From positions 3,009,501-3,073,500 of the forward strand of contig NZ_CP016616.1 in NCBI RefSeq assembly GCF_002741015.1: DNA of 64,000 nucleotides, in the 5' to 3' direction. The stretch comes from Microvirga ossetica (GTDB lineage Bacteria; Pseudomonadota; Alphaproteobacteria; Rhizobiales; Beijerinckiaceae). This document shows positions 18,361 to 27,066 of this stretch, in pieces. Made by a program: the position numbers and the translations under genes. The notes under the pieces were generated by a model, which saw nothing but the letters and a program-made list of their open reading frames with translations, did not search any database and was not told the origin of the DNA. Numbering within the stretch: position 1 is the stretch's first letter; each line of letters opens with the position of its first letter.

Positions 18361-18867
18361 GTGGCGCCATGGCGGAATGCCCATCGTGCCGATCCGCTGG
18401 GTCGTGCTGCGTGATCCTCTCGGTCGGTTCTCGCCCCAAGCCCTGCTGTGCACCGATCCCACGCGCGATCCGCTGCAGATCATCCGCTGGTTCATCCTGC
18501 GCTGGCAGATCGAGGTCACCTTCCAGGAGGCGCGTGCACATCTGGGCGTAGAGACCCAGCGGCAATGGTCGGATCAGGCCGTCGCCCGCACCACGCCCTG
18601 CTTGCTCGGACTGTTCTCAATCGTGACTCTGCTGGCCGCGCAACTCGGTCAGCGCTCCCGAACCGCTGTTTGGATCGACAGCTGGTATCGCAAGTCTCAT
18701 CCGACTTTCGCGGATGCCCTGGCGGCCGTGCGGCGTCAGATCTGGAGCGAGATGGGTTTATTCACATCACGCTACCGACACAAAATGTCGAAACCCTCAC
18801 ACGCCCTTCAACGAGGCTTGGTTTACGCGCTCTGCCAAGCCGCCTGATTGGCCAAAGTCGAGCTTAG
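18361..18867 (+). mobile_element. Partial IS701 copy B (3' 507 bp)
   Basis: Appears identical, in inverted orientation, to 14259-14765. The shared segment runs from GTGGCGCCATGGCGG to the terminal GTCGAGCTTAG and encodes the last 160 or so residues of the transposase. Several reading frames translate identically in both copies, supporting near-perfect nucleotide identity. Its intact end abuts the truncated tniA; its other side is fused to the ISNCY remnant. Confidence 0.85.
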
Positions 18868-19877
18868 AGCTGCTCCCCGGTGCAACTAAAGGCGATGCAA
18901 GGAAGCTTACAAAGCAAGACCGCAATCCCGTCGCTGAGGCTGAAATATCGCACAGTCAATTTAACTTCCTATTCCACAAATGGGCCATCGAAGTTTATCC
19001 ACGCAAGACGCACAAAGGCATCACAGGGAGGCCCGGAGAAATCTACGAGAGCGGGATTCGACAAAACCACCCTAGTATGCCGCGAAAGGCGAGCGATCTT
19101 AGCGTCCTCGGGATGAAATTCAGTCGCACACTGACGAGCGCAGGGGTGCATTTCCAGTATTTGCGATTCTCCCACGGGCAGAGAGTCTTTGATGTCCTTG
19201 ACGGCGTCGGAAAGACTAAAATCAAAGTGATCATCACAGTCGATCCGTCTAACCTGAAGTCGGTGATCATAGACACCCCAGAGGGGCGGAGAGTTCAGTT
19301 GCCGTGCCTTGCCCCCGAGTTGATCGAAGGTCTTTCGCTTTGGGAGCATCAAAACCTCGTCAAGTATATGCGCTGCTGCAATTACGATCTTGCTGATCGA
19401 GAGCGTTGGCTAATCGCGAAGAAGGAGATTCGCGACACGTTAATGGCAAGCCTTCTCAATCGAAAAAACAAGGTATCAACCAATTCGACGATCGCCCGTA
19501 GATTGAATATTGGCGGCAAAGGCAATGTGGGATTGGTTGCTCTAAACCGCGTTGTCGACACGGAGGCTGATTGGTTGAAGTTAGATTTTGTAAATGCGGA
19601 GGATACTGATCCTGACGCACTCTACAAGAACTCGCATGAAGGTCGCTTGCCGGACTCGAACGCAGACGAGCTGCAGCCAATCGTCGATGAGCCGACCAAG
19701 ACGATGAATGGGTTTGGCCGGCATCCACCGAAGTTACCTCGCAAGAAGAAGGTTGCCACACCAACAGACGACATAGTGAGACACGACACGTCATCGGTGT
19801 CACAAGCCGAGCAGCCTGATGACGATATTGACCTCCTTTTATCGAAATATAGTGCACCGCATCTGTCACGAACATAG
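18867..19877 (+). pseudogene. tniA: TniA/TnsB transposase, C-terminal part only
   Basis: 336 residues from the junction with the partial IS701. The segment begins ELLPGATKGDARK, the region normally just downstream of the last catalytic residue in TnsB/TniA, followed by KWAIEVYPRKTHKGI, the beta-barrel of Mu-type transposases (VHFQYLRFSHGQRVFDVL...KIKVIITVDP) and a long tail ending DDIDLLLSKYSAPH, likely the contact to TniB. The whole RNase H/DDE domain is absent and I find no trace of it elsewhere in the window. Stop 19877 is nine bases before tniB. Confidence 0.85.
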
Positions 19878-19886
19878 GAGATCGGG

Positions 19887-20951
19887 ATGTTGGCCGGGTT
19901 GAATGTAGATGCACTACGGGCGCATCGCGCTGAGCGAAGTAAGGTCATCATTGATCAGGCTGAGAAGCACAGACGGATCAAGGCGCTAATTATAATGAAC
20001 ACGCGCGTTGACGAAGTGCTTGACCAGTTGGAGTTTTTGATGGCGTCCAGCGGTGGCTCAGCAGAACAGACCGCTCTTCTTTTGGCCGCACCTACACGAG
20101 CTGGAAAGACGACAATTCTAAAGCTCTTCGTCGCCTTGAACCCGCCAATCAGAGAAGGTCGAAGCATTATTCGCCCAGTGCTATTTGTTCCAACCCCTGC
20201 GAAACCTCTAGTAAATGATCTTGCTGCCGCGATGCTCACAGCGCTTGGGGATCCTGATCCGACGCAAGGCACCGAGAAAGAGAGGCTTCGTCGCATTTAT
20301 GAACTCGTTGCTAGGCAGAAAATTAGGGTCATTATATTCGACGAATTGCAGCACCTGATCAATCGAGAGAATGATAAAGTTAATCATGAGTCGGGGGACT
20401 GGATAAAGCAGCAAATCAATGATCTCGGCTGCGCTTTTGTGCTCGCGGGAACAGAGCGAGTCATGCGCCTGTTCGTTTTAAATGATCAGCTGCCCGGGCG
20501 GTTGGATGATCCGGTTTTTGAAATGCGGTCATTTCATGCCGATGACCCAAAGGATTTTGAAGACAACCGTGGCTATCTTGCGAATTGGGATAAGGAGATT
20601 GTGGCCTGTGGTGCACTCCGCGAGTGCAGCAATCTCGCAAATAAGGAGTTCGCTACTCGCATCCTACTTGCCAGTCAGGGCTGGCCAGGTTTCGAGGCGA
20701 AGCTAATTCACGCGACCTCAAAGTTAGCGATATTGAATGGTGATTCAAGAATACACCTCCATCACTTCGAGCGTGTGTTTGATCGGCTATCGTTGTTGAT
20801 GAAACGTGCAGGAACAAATCCGTTCCGGGGAAATATCCCAAGGAGTACCGAAATTTGGCTTGATGACGAGTCATTCGAGATTGTTCTTGAACGTTATGAG
20901 GAGGAGCGGCGTAGTAAACTTAATCTAACGTCTCGCTCAGCACGGATTTGA
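19887..20951 (+). CDS. tniB: TniB/TnsC-like AAA+ ATPase
   Basis: 354 residues. This is the regulator that bridges target selection (TniQ) and transposase (TniA). Walker A APTRAGKTT is at 68-76 and Walker B VIIFDELQH at 148-156, with sensor-like VLAGTERVMRLF after it. The ribosome site AGGAGA precedes ATG 19887. It overlaps the tniQ start through a TGATG junction, so the two are translationally coupled. Intact. Confidence 0.88.
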   Translation: MLAGLNVDALRAHRAERSKVIIDQAEKHRRIKALIIMNTRVDEVLDQLEFLMASSGGSAEQTALLLAAPTRAGKTTILKLFVALNPPIREGRSIIRPVLFVPTPAKPLVNDLAAAMLTALGDPDPTQGTEKERLRRIYELVARQKIRVIIFDELQHLINRENDKVNHESGDWIKQQINDLGCAFVLAGTERVMRLFVLNDQLPGRLDDPVFEMRSFHADDPKDFEDNRGYLANWDKEIVACGALRECSNLANKEFATRILLASQGWPGFEAKLIHATSKLAILNGDSRIHLHHFERVFDRLSLLMKRAGTNPFRGNIPRSTEIWLDDESFEIVLERYEEERRSKLNLTSRSARI

Positions 20952-23002
20952 TGAGTGGATTTGGTTTAACGAGGGTCTGCCAGATGGAAGAGGACGATTT
21001 GTTTGACACAATCGGTGGTGACGAAGAGTTCGATGTTCTGTCAGAGTTGCCGCCGCGAAACTTTGCGGTAAGGGCAGACTTCGAATCCGACGAAAGCTTT
21101 CTTGGCGGGATTGCGCGAGCTGGCCTTGATAATGGTCGAGGAAGGATAGGGTTGGTGTTGGGAATGGCAGGACTACCAACCCAGACCAGAAGATTTTCTA
21201 AGGTCCCATTCGTCAAGTTCGATCCCGCACCGCTCGCCACGCTGCTTGGAGTCACAACGACGGATATTGAGCACAGGCTGCATCTGCCCGTTAGTAGAAA
21301 GGGTGACAAGGTCAATTGGGTCAAGTTCTTCCATGACTGTGTGCCGAGGCGCTTTGTCTCCGCTGGACGCGCCCGGCGCTTCGCTCCTGCCGCATGGAAT
21401 ATCAAGCCCTATCATCGAGCAATTTGGGATATTCAAGCGATACCGTGCTGCTTGGAAACCGGCGAGCTCTATGTTGATTACTGCCCGTGCGGACGACCAC
21501 TCAAGTGGGATGTGACATCGCTTACGAGGTGTGGCAACCCAAGTTGCTGTTTCGACATGCGTGACGCTGCGTCAACGCATGTGGATGCTGAGGATGTTTG
21601 TAAGCTACAGTTTTTCGCGGAGATCTATTCGCCGAGTGAGAGTACTTGGGCAGCTGCAAAAGCTAGGCTCCCGTCTGAGTTGGCCAATCTTTCAGGTGCG
21701 GAGCTTCTAGACCTGTCCGTCTTCTTCGGCCTTATTTCTTCAGATCCGCACAGTGATCAGATTAGAAAAAGGTACACCTCGATTGTTCTCGGCAACTTCG
21801 ACTCGTGGACGGCGCGAGAACTGGCAAGCGGATTGGATGTGCTACTCGGATGGCCGAGGTCGTTTTATGACCTCGCAGATCATTGTGGTTCGTTTGCGTC
21901 CATGCGCCCTGGGGAGCATGGATTCAAAAAGCATCTTGGACCGCTTCTACGCCACCGACCTGGAAAGGGTTTCACCAAGAGAGTACGGAAAATCTTCCAT
22001 TGTGAGTTGCGACACTATTTCGACCTACGGCCTGATTTACCTCTCAGCAGAAATAATAAGCGACAGATTCGGGTCTCAGCGCCAGGCACAATTACCTGCC
22101 GGACGGCTTCGATGCGGTACAACGTAAGCAAGCCAGCATTGAACAGGCTTCGAGAATATCCGGACTTGATAGCGCGAGAAGGCCGTCCAGGTCTTCCAGT
22201 TTTATATAATGAGAGACCACTTGAGGAGATCATAAAGCAACAGTACGACATGATATCAATAGAAGACGCACGAACGACTTACGGTATTACAGCTCAATGT
22301 CTAAAACAATTAGTTGGGGCCGGTTTCTTATCTTATGTAGAAGGTCCTCGGAGCGTGTTCCACGCCTGTCCATATCTTAGTAAGAGCAGCATCGACGAAT
22401 TTTTAGCTCGGATCGAAGCTTGCCAGTCACAAAGCACTGGCAATACTGGAGTTTGCCTAGCTTACGCGACACGTGGTTGTCGTGTCGACAATCGACTTTT
22501 CATTATATTGACAGCAATGGCAGAGGGGAAAATATCGGTCCTAGGTGTAGATCGATCGCGGAATAGTATCCATCGCCGATTCCGCATCGATATGGCCGAG
22601 GCGCGGAATTTTCTCTTGAAAGCACATGCTACGAACGAGGCTCATATTCTCGTTAGATATGCCGCAACATGCATGCGGATGAAAGATTCTGCGCTCCGGG
22701 AACTTTTAACAAAATTGAATGTAGAGATTGTTTTGCCGCGAACATATGCGGAGATTCGCCTCGAAGATTTCGAATACATATCAAAGAAATATATTACTGC
22801 AGCAGAAATACGTGCGCGGTTCGGTTTGGGGGCTAGGGATGTCTGGAAGTACATACGGTTGGTAGGACTGAGCGCCGCTGTCACTCTCCCACGTCACAGA
22901 ACATATTTGATGTGTCGGAGCGAATTCGAAGCAAAATATAGTGAAATGCGCGATTTAGTGTGTCGTCTGAGGATCATTAAACGGTCCCAAAAGGGCCAAT
23001 AG
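20951..23002 (+). CDS. tniQ: TniQ/TnsD-like target-selection protein
   Basis: About 683 residues, larger than minimal TniQ and closer to TnsD in size. The N-terminal TniQ domain contains a zinc-finger-like cluster (YCPCGRP then RCGNPSCC, about residues 177-204). The C-terminal half has several winged-helix-looking segments (for example YNVSKPALNRLREYPDLI and DARTTYGITAQCLKQLVGAG), suited to sequence-specific target binding. ATG 20951 overlaps the tniB stop; ATG 20984 has a better-spaced GAGGG. It is AT-rich relative to host genes. The insertion lies inside a dioxygenase gene, not near glmS. Confidence 0.85.
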   Translation: MSGFGLTRVCQMEEDDLFDTIGGDEEFDVLSELPPRNFAVRADFESDESFLGGIARAGLDNGRGRIGLVLGMAGLPTQTRRFSKVPFVKFDPAPLATLLGVTTTDIEHRLHLPVSRKGDKVNWVKFFHDCVPRRFVSAGRARRFAPAAWNIKPYHRAIWDIQAIPCCLETGELYVDYCPCGRPLKWDVTSLTRCGNPSCCFDMRDAASTHVDAEDVCKLQFFAEIYSPSESTWAAAKARLPSELANLSGAELLDLSVFFGLISSDPHSDQIRKRYTSIVLGNFDSWTARELASGLDVLLGWPRSFYDLADHCGSFASMRPGEHGFKKHLGPLLRHRPGKGFTKRVRKIFHCELRHYFDLRPDLPLSRNNKRQIRVSAPGTITCRTASMRYNVSKPALNRLREYPDLIAREGRPGLPVLYNERPLEEIIKQQYDMISIEDARTTYGITAQCLKQLVGAGFLSYVEGPRSVFHACPYLSKSSIDEFLARIEACQSQSTGNTGVCLAYATRGCRVDNRLFIILTAMAEGKISVLGVDRSRNSIHRRFRIDMAEARNFLLKAHATNEAHILVRYAATCMRMKDSALRELLTKLNVEIVLPRTYAEIRLEDFEYISKKYITAAEIRARFGLGARDVWKYIRLVGLSAAVTLPRHRTYLMCRSEFEAKYSEMRDLVCRLRIIKRSQKGQ

Positions 23003-23446
23003 CGGATTCGCTATCGAACTCTCTAAGCGGAAATTGAGACTATTCATTTCGATAACCCACGAAGTGTAGCCGGAATCCAGCCAATGTGCGGTTATGTTGA
23101 GCGATCCCTCGTACGACAGTCGACGCAGCTGAGTTTAGCTCGGCAATATTCCGGCTGGGTCGATGAGCCATACCTAATGGATATCAGGTAGCCGGCCTGT
23201 AACGCCAAACGAACATCAACCCAACTATAAGTTAGTGTATCTGCAACTCTCAACCAAAGCTTGATAAGCTGTGGAAGAAACCTATGTCACTCGGGGGCAA
23301 TCGGTGCAGCTATTGCGCCTTACCTACATAAACGACGCAACTTTTAAGCAAGCGAGACTCACAATTGCGCAACTTGCAAGAAAATAAGTCTCTGTAAAGC
23401 AAAGAGGTTTTTAGGAAAGGCGACGCAATTATTCCGCAAGCCCACA
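23003..23446. other. Transposon right end with repeated binding-site-like motifs
   Basis: 444 bases without a gene. A 21-base motif at the terminus (23421-23441, CGACGCAATTATTCCGCAAG plus C) recurs at 23333-23353 with 17 of 21 matches. A shorter relative (GCGCAACTTGCAAG) is at 23367-23380. Such arrays are typical TnsB/TniA binding sites near Tn7-like ends. Confidence 0.7.
23421..23446 (-). repeat. Transposon right terminal inverted repeat
   Basis: Ends ...GCAAGCCCACA. Its reverse complement starts TGTGGGCTTGCGGAA and matches the left end at 19 of 26 positions. Confidence 0.85.
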
Positions 23447-23451
23447 ACAAG
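23447..23451. repeat. Target-site duplication, right copy (ACAAG)
   Basis: The same five bases as 8463-8467, directly after the CACA terminus. Confidence 0.9.
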
Positions 23452-23916
23452 AGGCGCAAGCATTATACGATCACCGATGCAAGCCTGATCAGGCAGGTGC
23501 AGCACCGCATCATCCGCCGCATCAATCCGGAAATCGAGCGGGTGCATTTCTTCAAGCCCTCGCGCATGGAGCGCTACATCGTCTCCTGTTACGCAGCGGA
23601 AGACGGCGGGCATTTCCGCGCCCATCGCGACAACACGACGAGCGGCACGGCCCATCGCCGCTTCGCGGTATCGATCAACCTCAACAGCGAATTCGCGGGC
23701 GGCGAGGTCAGCTTCCCGGAATACGGCCCCCGCAGCTACAAGGCTCCGGCCGGTGGGGCCGTGGTGTTCTCCTGCCCGCTTCTCCACGCGGTGTCCAAGG
23801 TCACGGAGGGGCGCCGCTTCGCCTTCCTGCCCTTCCTCTATGACGAGGAGGCGGCGAAGGTGCGCGAGGCGAACAATTCCAATCTCGGCGAGGGCGTGGG
23901 CGCATACAGGGCTTGA
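23452..23916 (+). pseudogene. Thioredoxin-fold/2OG-Fe(II) dioxygenase fusion, 3' part
   Basis: 154 codons continuing the gene broken at 8467. It carries the dioxygenase catalytic core: the iron ligands are likely His and Asp of HFRAHRDN and the later His of CPLLHAVS, with 2-oxoglutarate contacted by Arg in GRRFAF. The double-stranded beta-helix residues FAGGEVSFPEYG are present. Joined with the 5' part the protein would be about 391 residues. Without a start codon and ribosome site here it is unlikely to be expressed alone, although an internal ATG exists in PSRMERY. Confidence 0.85.
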
Positions 23917-23926
23917 GCCTCGCGGC

Positions 23927-24505
23927 TCACCGCTCGCCCGCCTTGATCCATTTGTCGACCTTGGGCGGCTCGTAAGCCCGAATCGCGTCGATCAGCGCCG
24001 CGGGCTCGTTCTCGACGATCAGCATGGCGCGGTGGATCGGCTTCATGAAGCCGCGCTCGACCACGTCATCGAGGAAATCCGTGAGCTTGTCGTAGAAGCC
24101 GTCGGCATTGAGCAGGGCGCAGGGTTTGCGGTGATAGCCGAGTTGGGCCCAGGTCCAGACCTCGAACAGCTCTTCGAAGGTGCCCAAGCCGCCGGGCAGG
24201 GCAATGAAGCCGTCGGCCAGTTCCGCCATCAGCGCCTTGCGCTCGTGCATCGATCCCACCACCCGCAGATCGCTCAAGTCCCGATGGGCGATTTCCTTGT
24301 CGACCAGCGCCTGCGGCATCACCCCGATCACGTGGCCACCCTTCGCCAGGGCCGCATCGGCCACCGCGCCCATGAGGCCGACGGAGGCGCCGCCATAGAC
24401 CAGGTCGATCCCCTGTGCCGCCAAGGTTTCTCCAAGCGCACGGGCCGTGGCGAGATAGATGGGACCCTGACCGGCACTGGAGCCGCAGAAGACGCACAGT
24501 CGCAT
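23927..24505 (-). CDS. LOG-family protein (cytokinin riboside 5'-monophosphate phosphoribohydrolase type)
   Basis: 192 residues of the TIGR00730/LOG fold, which hydrolyses nucleoside 5'-monophosphates to base and ribose phosphate. The start MRLCVFCGSSAG is canonical, and the family motif PGGLGTFEE appears about residue 105, with YGGASVGLMG before it. ATG 24505 is chosen because the upstream extension has no family character. Often mis-named lysine decarboxylase. It converges on the disrupted dioxygenase gene with about ten bases between stops. Confidence 0.9.
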   Translation of the reverse strand: MRLCVFCGSSAGQGPIYLATARALGETLAAQGIDLVYGGASVGLMGAVADAALAKGGHVIGVMPQALVDKEIAHRDLSDLRVVGSMHERKALMAELADGFIALPGGLGTFEELFEVWTWAQLGYHRKPCALLNADGFYDKLTDFLDDVVERGFMKPIHRAMLIVENEPAALIDAIRAYEPPKVDKWIKAGER

Positions 24506-24665
24506 GGTTTTGCTCTTTAGTGATTCGCCGCATCCAACGATGAACGACAGGATGAAGCCCGGCTCAAGCTCCGGAAGCATAGCTGAGCCACATTCCCCCG
24601 GCTTGATGAACGGCGCAAAGAGGGCCACCTTGTCTCTCAACAGCACAATTCCCGAGGAGACTCCC

Positions 24666-25832
24666 ATGACTGCCTGCATCGTCGGCTGGGCCCACACCCC
24701 CTTCGGCAAGCTCGATGCCGAGAGCGTCGAGAGCCTGATCGTCCGCGTCGCCAACGAGGCGCTGGAGCATGCCGGAATCGGACCTGAGGATGTGGACGAG
24801 GTGGTCCTCGGCCATTTCAACGGCGGCTTCTCCGCCCAGGATTTCACCGCTTCCCTCGTGTTCCAGGCGAGCGACAAGTTCCGCTTCAAGCCGGCGACCC
24901 GGGTCGAGAATGCCTGCGCGACCGGCTCGGCCGCCGTGCATCAGGCGATCAAGACCATCGAGGCGAAGCGCGCCAAGACCGTTCTCGTGGTCGGCGTCGA
25001 GCAGATGACGAGGACGCCGGGACCTGAGATCGGCAACATCCTGCTCAAGGCCTCCTATCTGCCGGAGGACGGCGATACGCCGGGCGGCTTTGCCGGCGTG
25101 TTCGGCAAGATCGCGGGCACCTATTTCCAGCGCTATGGCGACCAGTCCGACGCGCTCGCCATGATCGCCGCGAAGAACCACAAGAACGGCGTCGACAACC
25201 CTTACGCTCAGATGCGCAAGGATCTCGGCTTCGATTTCTGCCGCGCCGAGAGCGAGAAGAATCCCTATGTGGCCGGTCCGCTCAAGCGTACCGATTGCTC
25301 GCTCGTCTCCGACGGCGCCGCGGCGCTGGTTCTGGCGGACACCGAGACGGCTTTGCGCATGAAGCGGGCGGTAGCCTTCCGCGCAACGGCCCATGCGCAG
25401 GATTTCCTGCCGATGTCGAAGCGCGACATCGTCCAGTTCGAAGGCTGCGCGGAAGCCTGGCAGCGCGCCCTCTCGCAGGCCGGCATTCAGCTGACGGATC
25501 TCTCCTTCATCGAGACCCACGACTGCTTCACCATCGCTGAGCTCATCGAATACGAAGCCATGGGCCTGACCCCGCGCGGGCAGGGCGCGACGGCGGTCAA
25601 GGAAGGTTGGACGAATCGCGACGGCAGGCTGCCGGTGAACCCCTCCGGCGGCCTCAAGGCGAAGGGCCATCCCATCGGCGCCACCGGCGTCTCCATGCAT
25701 GCGCTTTCCGCGATGCAGCTCTGCGAGGAGGCCGGCGGCATCCAGGTCAGGAACCCGGTTCTCGGCGGCATCTTCAACATGGGCGGCGCGGCGGTGGCGA
25801 ACTATGTGAGCGTGCTCGAGCGGATCAAGTGA
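24666..25832 (+). CDS. Thiolase-family protein (SCP-x-like acyl-CoA acyltransferase)
   Basis: 388 residues with the nucleophile Cys84 in ENACATGSAA and the late GGLKAKGHPIGATGV loop with its His. The second catalytic cysteine of classical thiolases is replaced (IFNMGGAAVAN), as in SCP-x-type thiolases. It probably acts on acyl-CoA in beta-oxidation or a related degradation route; the exact substrate is not evident. GAGGAG a few bases before ATG 24666 is a strong ribosome site. Confidence 0.88.
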   Translation: MTACIVGWAHTPFGKLDAESVESLIVRVANEALEHAGIGPEDVDEVVLGHFNGGFSAQDFTASLVFQASDKFRFKPATRVENACATGSAAVHQAIKTIEAKRAKTVLVVGVEQMTRTPGPEIGNILLKASYLPEDGDTPGGFAGVFGKIAGTYFQRYGDQSDALAMIAAKNHKNGVDNPYAQMRKDLGFDFCRAESEKNPYVAGPLKRTDCSLVSDGAAALVLADTETALRMKRAVAFRATAHAQDFLPMSKRDIVQFEGCAEAWQRALSQAGIQLTDLSFIETHDCFTIAELIEYEAMGLTPRGQGATAVKEGWTNRDGRLPVNPSGGLKAKGHPIGATGVSMHALSAMQLCEEAGGIQVRNPVLGGIFNMGGAAVANYVSVLERIK

Positions 25833-25840
25833 GGAACCCC

Positions 25841-25936
25841 CCACGTCATCACCGGCCTTGTGCCGGTGATCTCTATAAGGTGGAGCGCCGCGCTTTTCAT
25901 AATCGGGATGGCCGGGACGAGCCCGGCCATGACGCC
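25841..25936. repeat. Two-hairpin intergenic repeat
   Basis: Hairpins ACCGGCCTTGTGCCGGT and TGGCCGGGACGAGCCCGGCCA. The unit closely matches, in inverted orientation, 2811-2911. It follows the thiolase stop and may terminate transcription from both convergent genes. Confidence 0.7.
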
Positions 25937-25965
25937 ATAACCGGCTCGCCTCCTAAATCCCTTGG

Positions 25966-26232
25966 TTACTCCCCCGGCGCCTTGGCCTGAATCGCCAAGG
26001 CGTGCAGCCCTCGGTCGAAGGCGCCTTTCAGGGTTGCGTTCACGAGTCGGTGACGCTCGACGCGGCTCTTGCCTGAGAAGGCTTCGGATACGATATAAAG
26101 ACGGAAGTGCGTTTCACCGCCCTCCCGCCATCCAGCATGGCCGTGATGCTGCTCCGATTCGTCGGTGACGGTCAGTTCGGTCGGTTGCAGGCTCTCCTGC
26201 AAAACCTGTGTGATCCAATGCTGAAGGGTCAT
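25966..26232 (-). CDS. BolA-family protein
   Basis: 88 residues with the class II KH-like BolA fold: an N-terminal helix, then HHGHAGW, the central strand ETHFRLYIVSEAF, and the conserved helix SRVERHRLVNATL, ending HALAIQAKAP. BolA proteins pair with monothiol glutaredoxins in iron-sulfur cluster handling. The start at 26232 is supported by the family N-terminus; an upstream in-frame ATG would add 13 residues. Divergent from the J-domain gene. Confidence 0.9.
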   Translation of the reverse strand: MTLQHWITQVLQESLQPTELTVTDESEQHHGHAGWREGGETHFRLYIVSEAFSGKSRVERHRLVNATLKGAFDRGLHALAIQAKAPGE

Positions 26233-26322
26233 GCTGATTTGTAAAACCTTTTTGAACGGATGTGCGGCCAAAAGCGCTCGGGCCTTGGCTCAGGGCCTCA
26301 AGCCACTCATAATCGCTGAATC

Positions 26323-26952
26323 ATGGATCTCAACTCGCCTCTTTTCGACCGCATCCGGATCAAGCCCACCTGCGACGAACCGCAGGAGGCCAAGGGTCCC
26401 GTGTGCGAGCATCCCACCTGCAAGGCTGCGGGAGAATATCGTGCGCCGAAAGGGCGGGATCGGGAAGGGCAGTACTGGCAGTTCTGTCTCCAGCACGTGC
26501 GCGAATACAACGCCTCCTACAACTACTTCGCCGGCATGTCGGATTCCGCCGTTGCGGCCTTCCAGAAAGATTCCGTCGTCGGCCATCGCCCGACCTGGAC
26601 CATGGGCATGAACGCCTCCGGGCAGAGCGAGGGGCCGAGCGCCAAAGCGGAGCCTCGGGACTGGGGTTATTTCGACCCTCTCGGGGTCCTGCGCGGCGAG
26701 GATTTCACCCAGGCCCGGACGAGCCGGGCCAAGCCCGAGCCGAAGCGGCCCCGCTATACGGGCGCCGTGCGCCGGGCCCTCGACATCCTCGGCCTCGACG
26801 AGATGGCCGACGGGCCGGCCATCAAGGCCCAGTACAAGTCCCTGGTGAAACGGTTCCACCCGGACGCCAATGGCGGCGACCGCTCCTTCGAGGAGCGCCT
26901 GCGCGACATCATCAAGGCGCACGACACCCTTAAAAGCGCCGGGCTCTGCTGA
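26323..26952 (+). CDS. J-domain (DnaJ-like) protein
   Basis: 209 residues. The J domain is at the C-terminus (about 150-205) with the HPD tripeptide at 179-181 in KRFHPDANGGD, so it should stimulate a DnaK-type chaperone. The N-terminal half has Cys pairs (CEHPTC and FCLQH) that may form a small metal site. The order is reversed relative to DnaJ and there is no G/F region. This architecture is common in alphaproteobacteria, where the gene sits by bolA and cobS as here. Confidence 0.88.
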   Translation: MDLNSPLFDRIRIKPTCDEPQEAKGPVCEHPTCKAAGEYRAPKGRDREGQYWQFCLQHVREYNASYNYFAGMSDSAVAAFQKDSVVGHRPTWTMGMNASGQSEGPSAKAEPRDWGYFDPLGVLRGEDFTQARTSRAKPEPKRPRYTGAVRRALDILGLDEMADGPAIKAQYKSLVKRFHPDANGGDRSFEERLRDIIKAHDTLKSAGLC

Positions 26953-27066
26953 AGCGATACCGATAAGGCAGAGCCGATACGCTCATTAGGAAATTGCGCC
27001 ATTCCGTCATGGGGGTTAAGAAGCCCGTGACACCTTCACGACACACGAAGAGACCGAGAGGCCCCT

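Larger units (their letters stand above)
8468..23446. mobile_element. Tn7-like (tni-type) transposon, 14,979 bp, decayed
   Basis: Boundaries come from four agreeing signals. The ends are TGTG...CACA. The 26-bp terminal repeats match at 19 of 26 positions. A 5-bp direct repeat ACAAG flanks the element. Deleting the element plus one ACAAG joins DPNHK to RRKHYTI and restores one uninterrupted dioxygenase domain. The right side holds the transposition operon tniA-tniB-tniQ reading toward the right end. The left two thirds hold cargo and later insertions. tniA lacks its N-terminal catalytic part and no tnsA is seen, so self-mobility is unlikely. The tni genes are visibly more AT-rich than the host DNA. 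No Cas gene or CRISPR array is present. Confidence 0.9.

Noticed and set aside
14259..18867. Composite transposon bounded by two IS701 copies
   Set aside because: Copy B is only the 3' 507 bp, and the DNA between consists of other IS fragments; no duplication flanks the whole segment.
8468..23446. CRISPR-associated transposon (CAST)
   Set aside because: tni genes are present, but no Cas12k, Cascade gene or repeat-spacer array was found.
26980..27066. Cobalamin riboswitch upstream of cobS
   Set aside because: The leader is short and lacks the B12 box; no riboswitch structure recognised.
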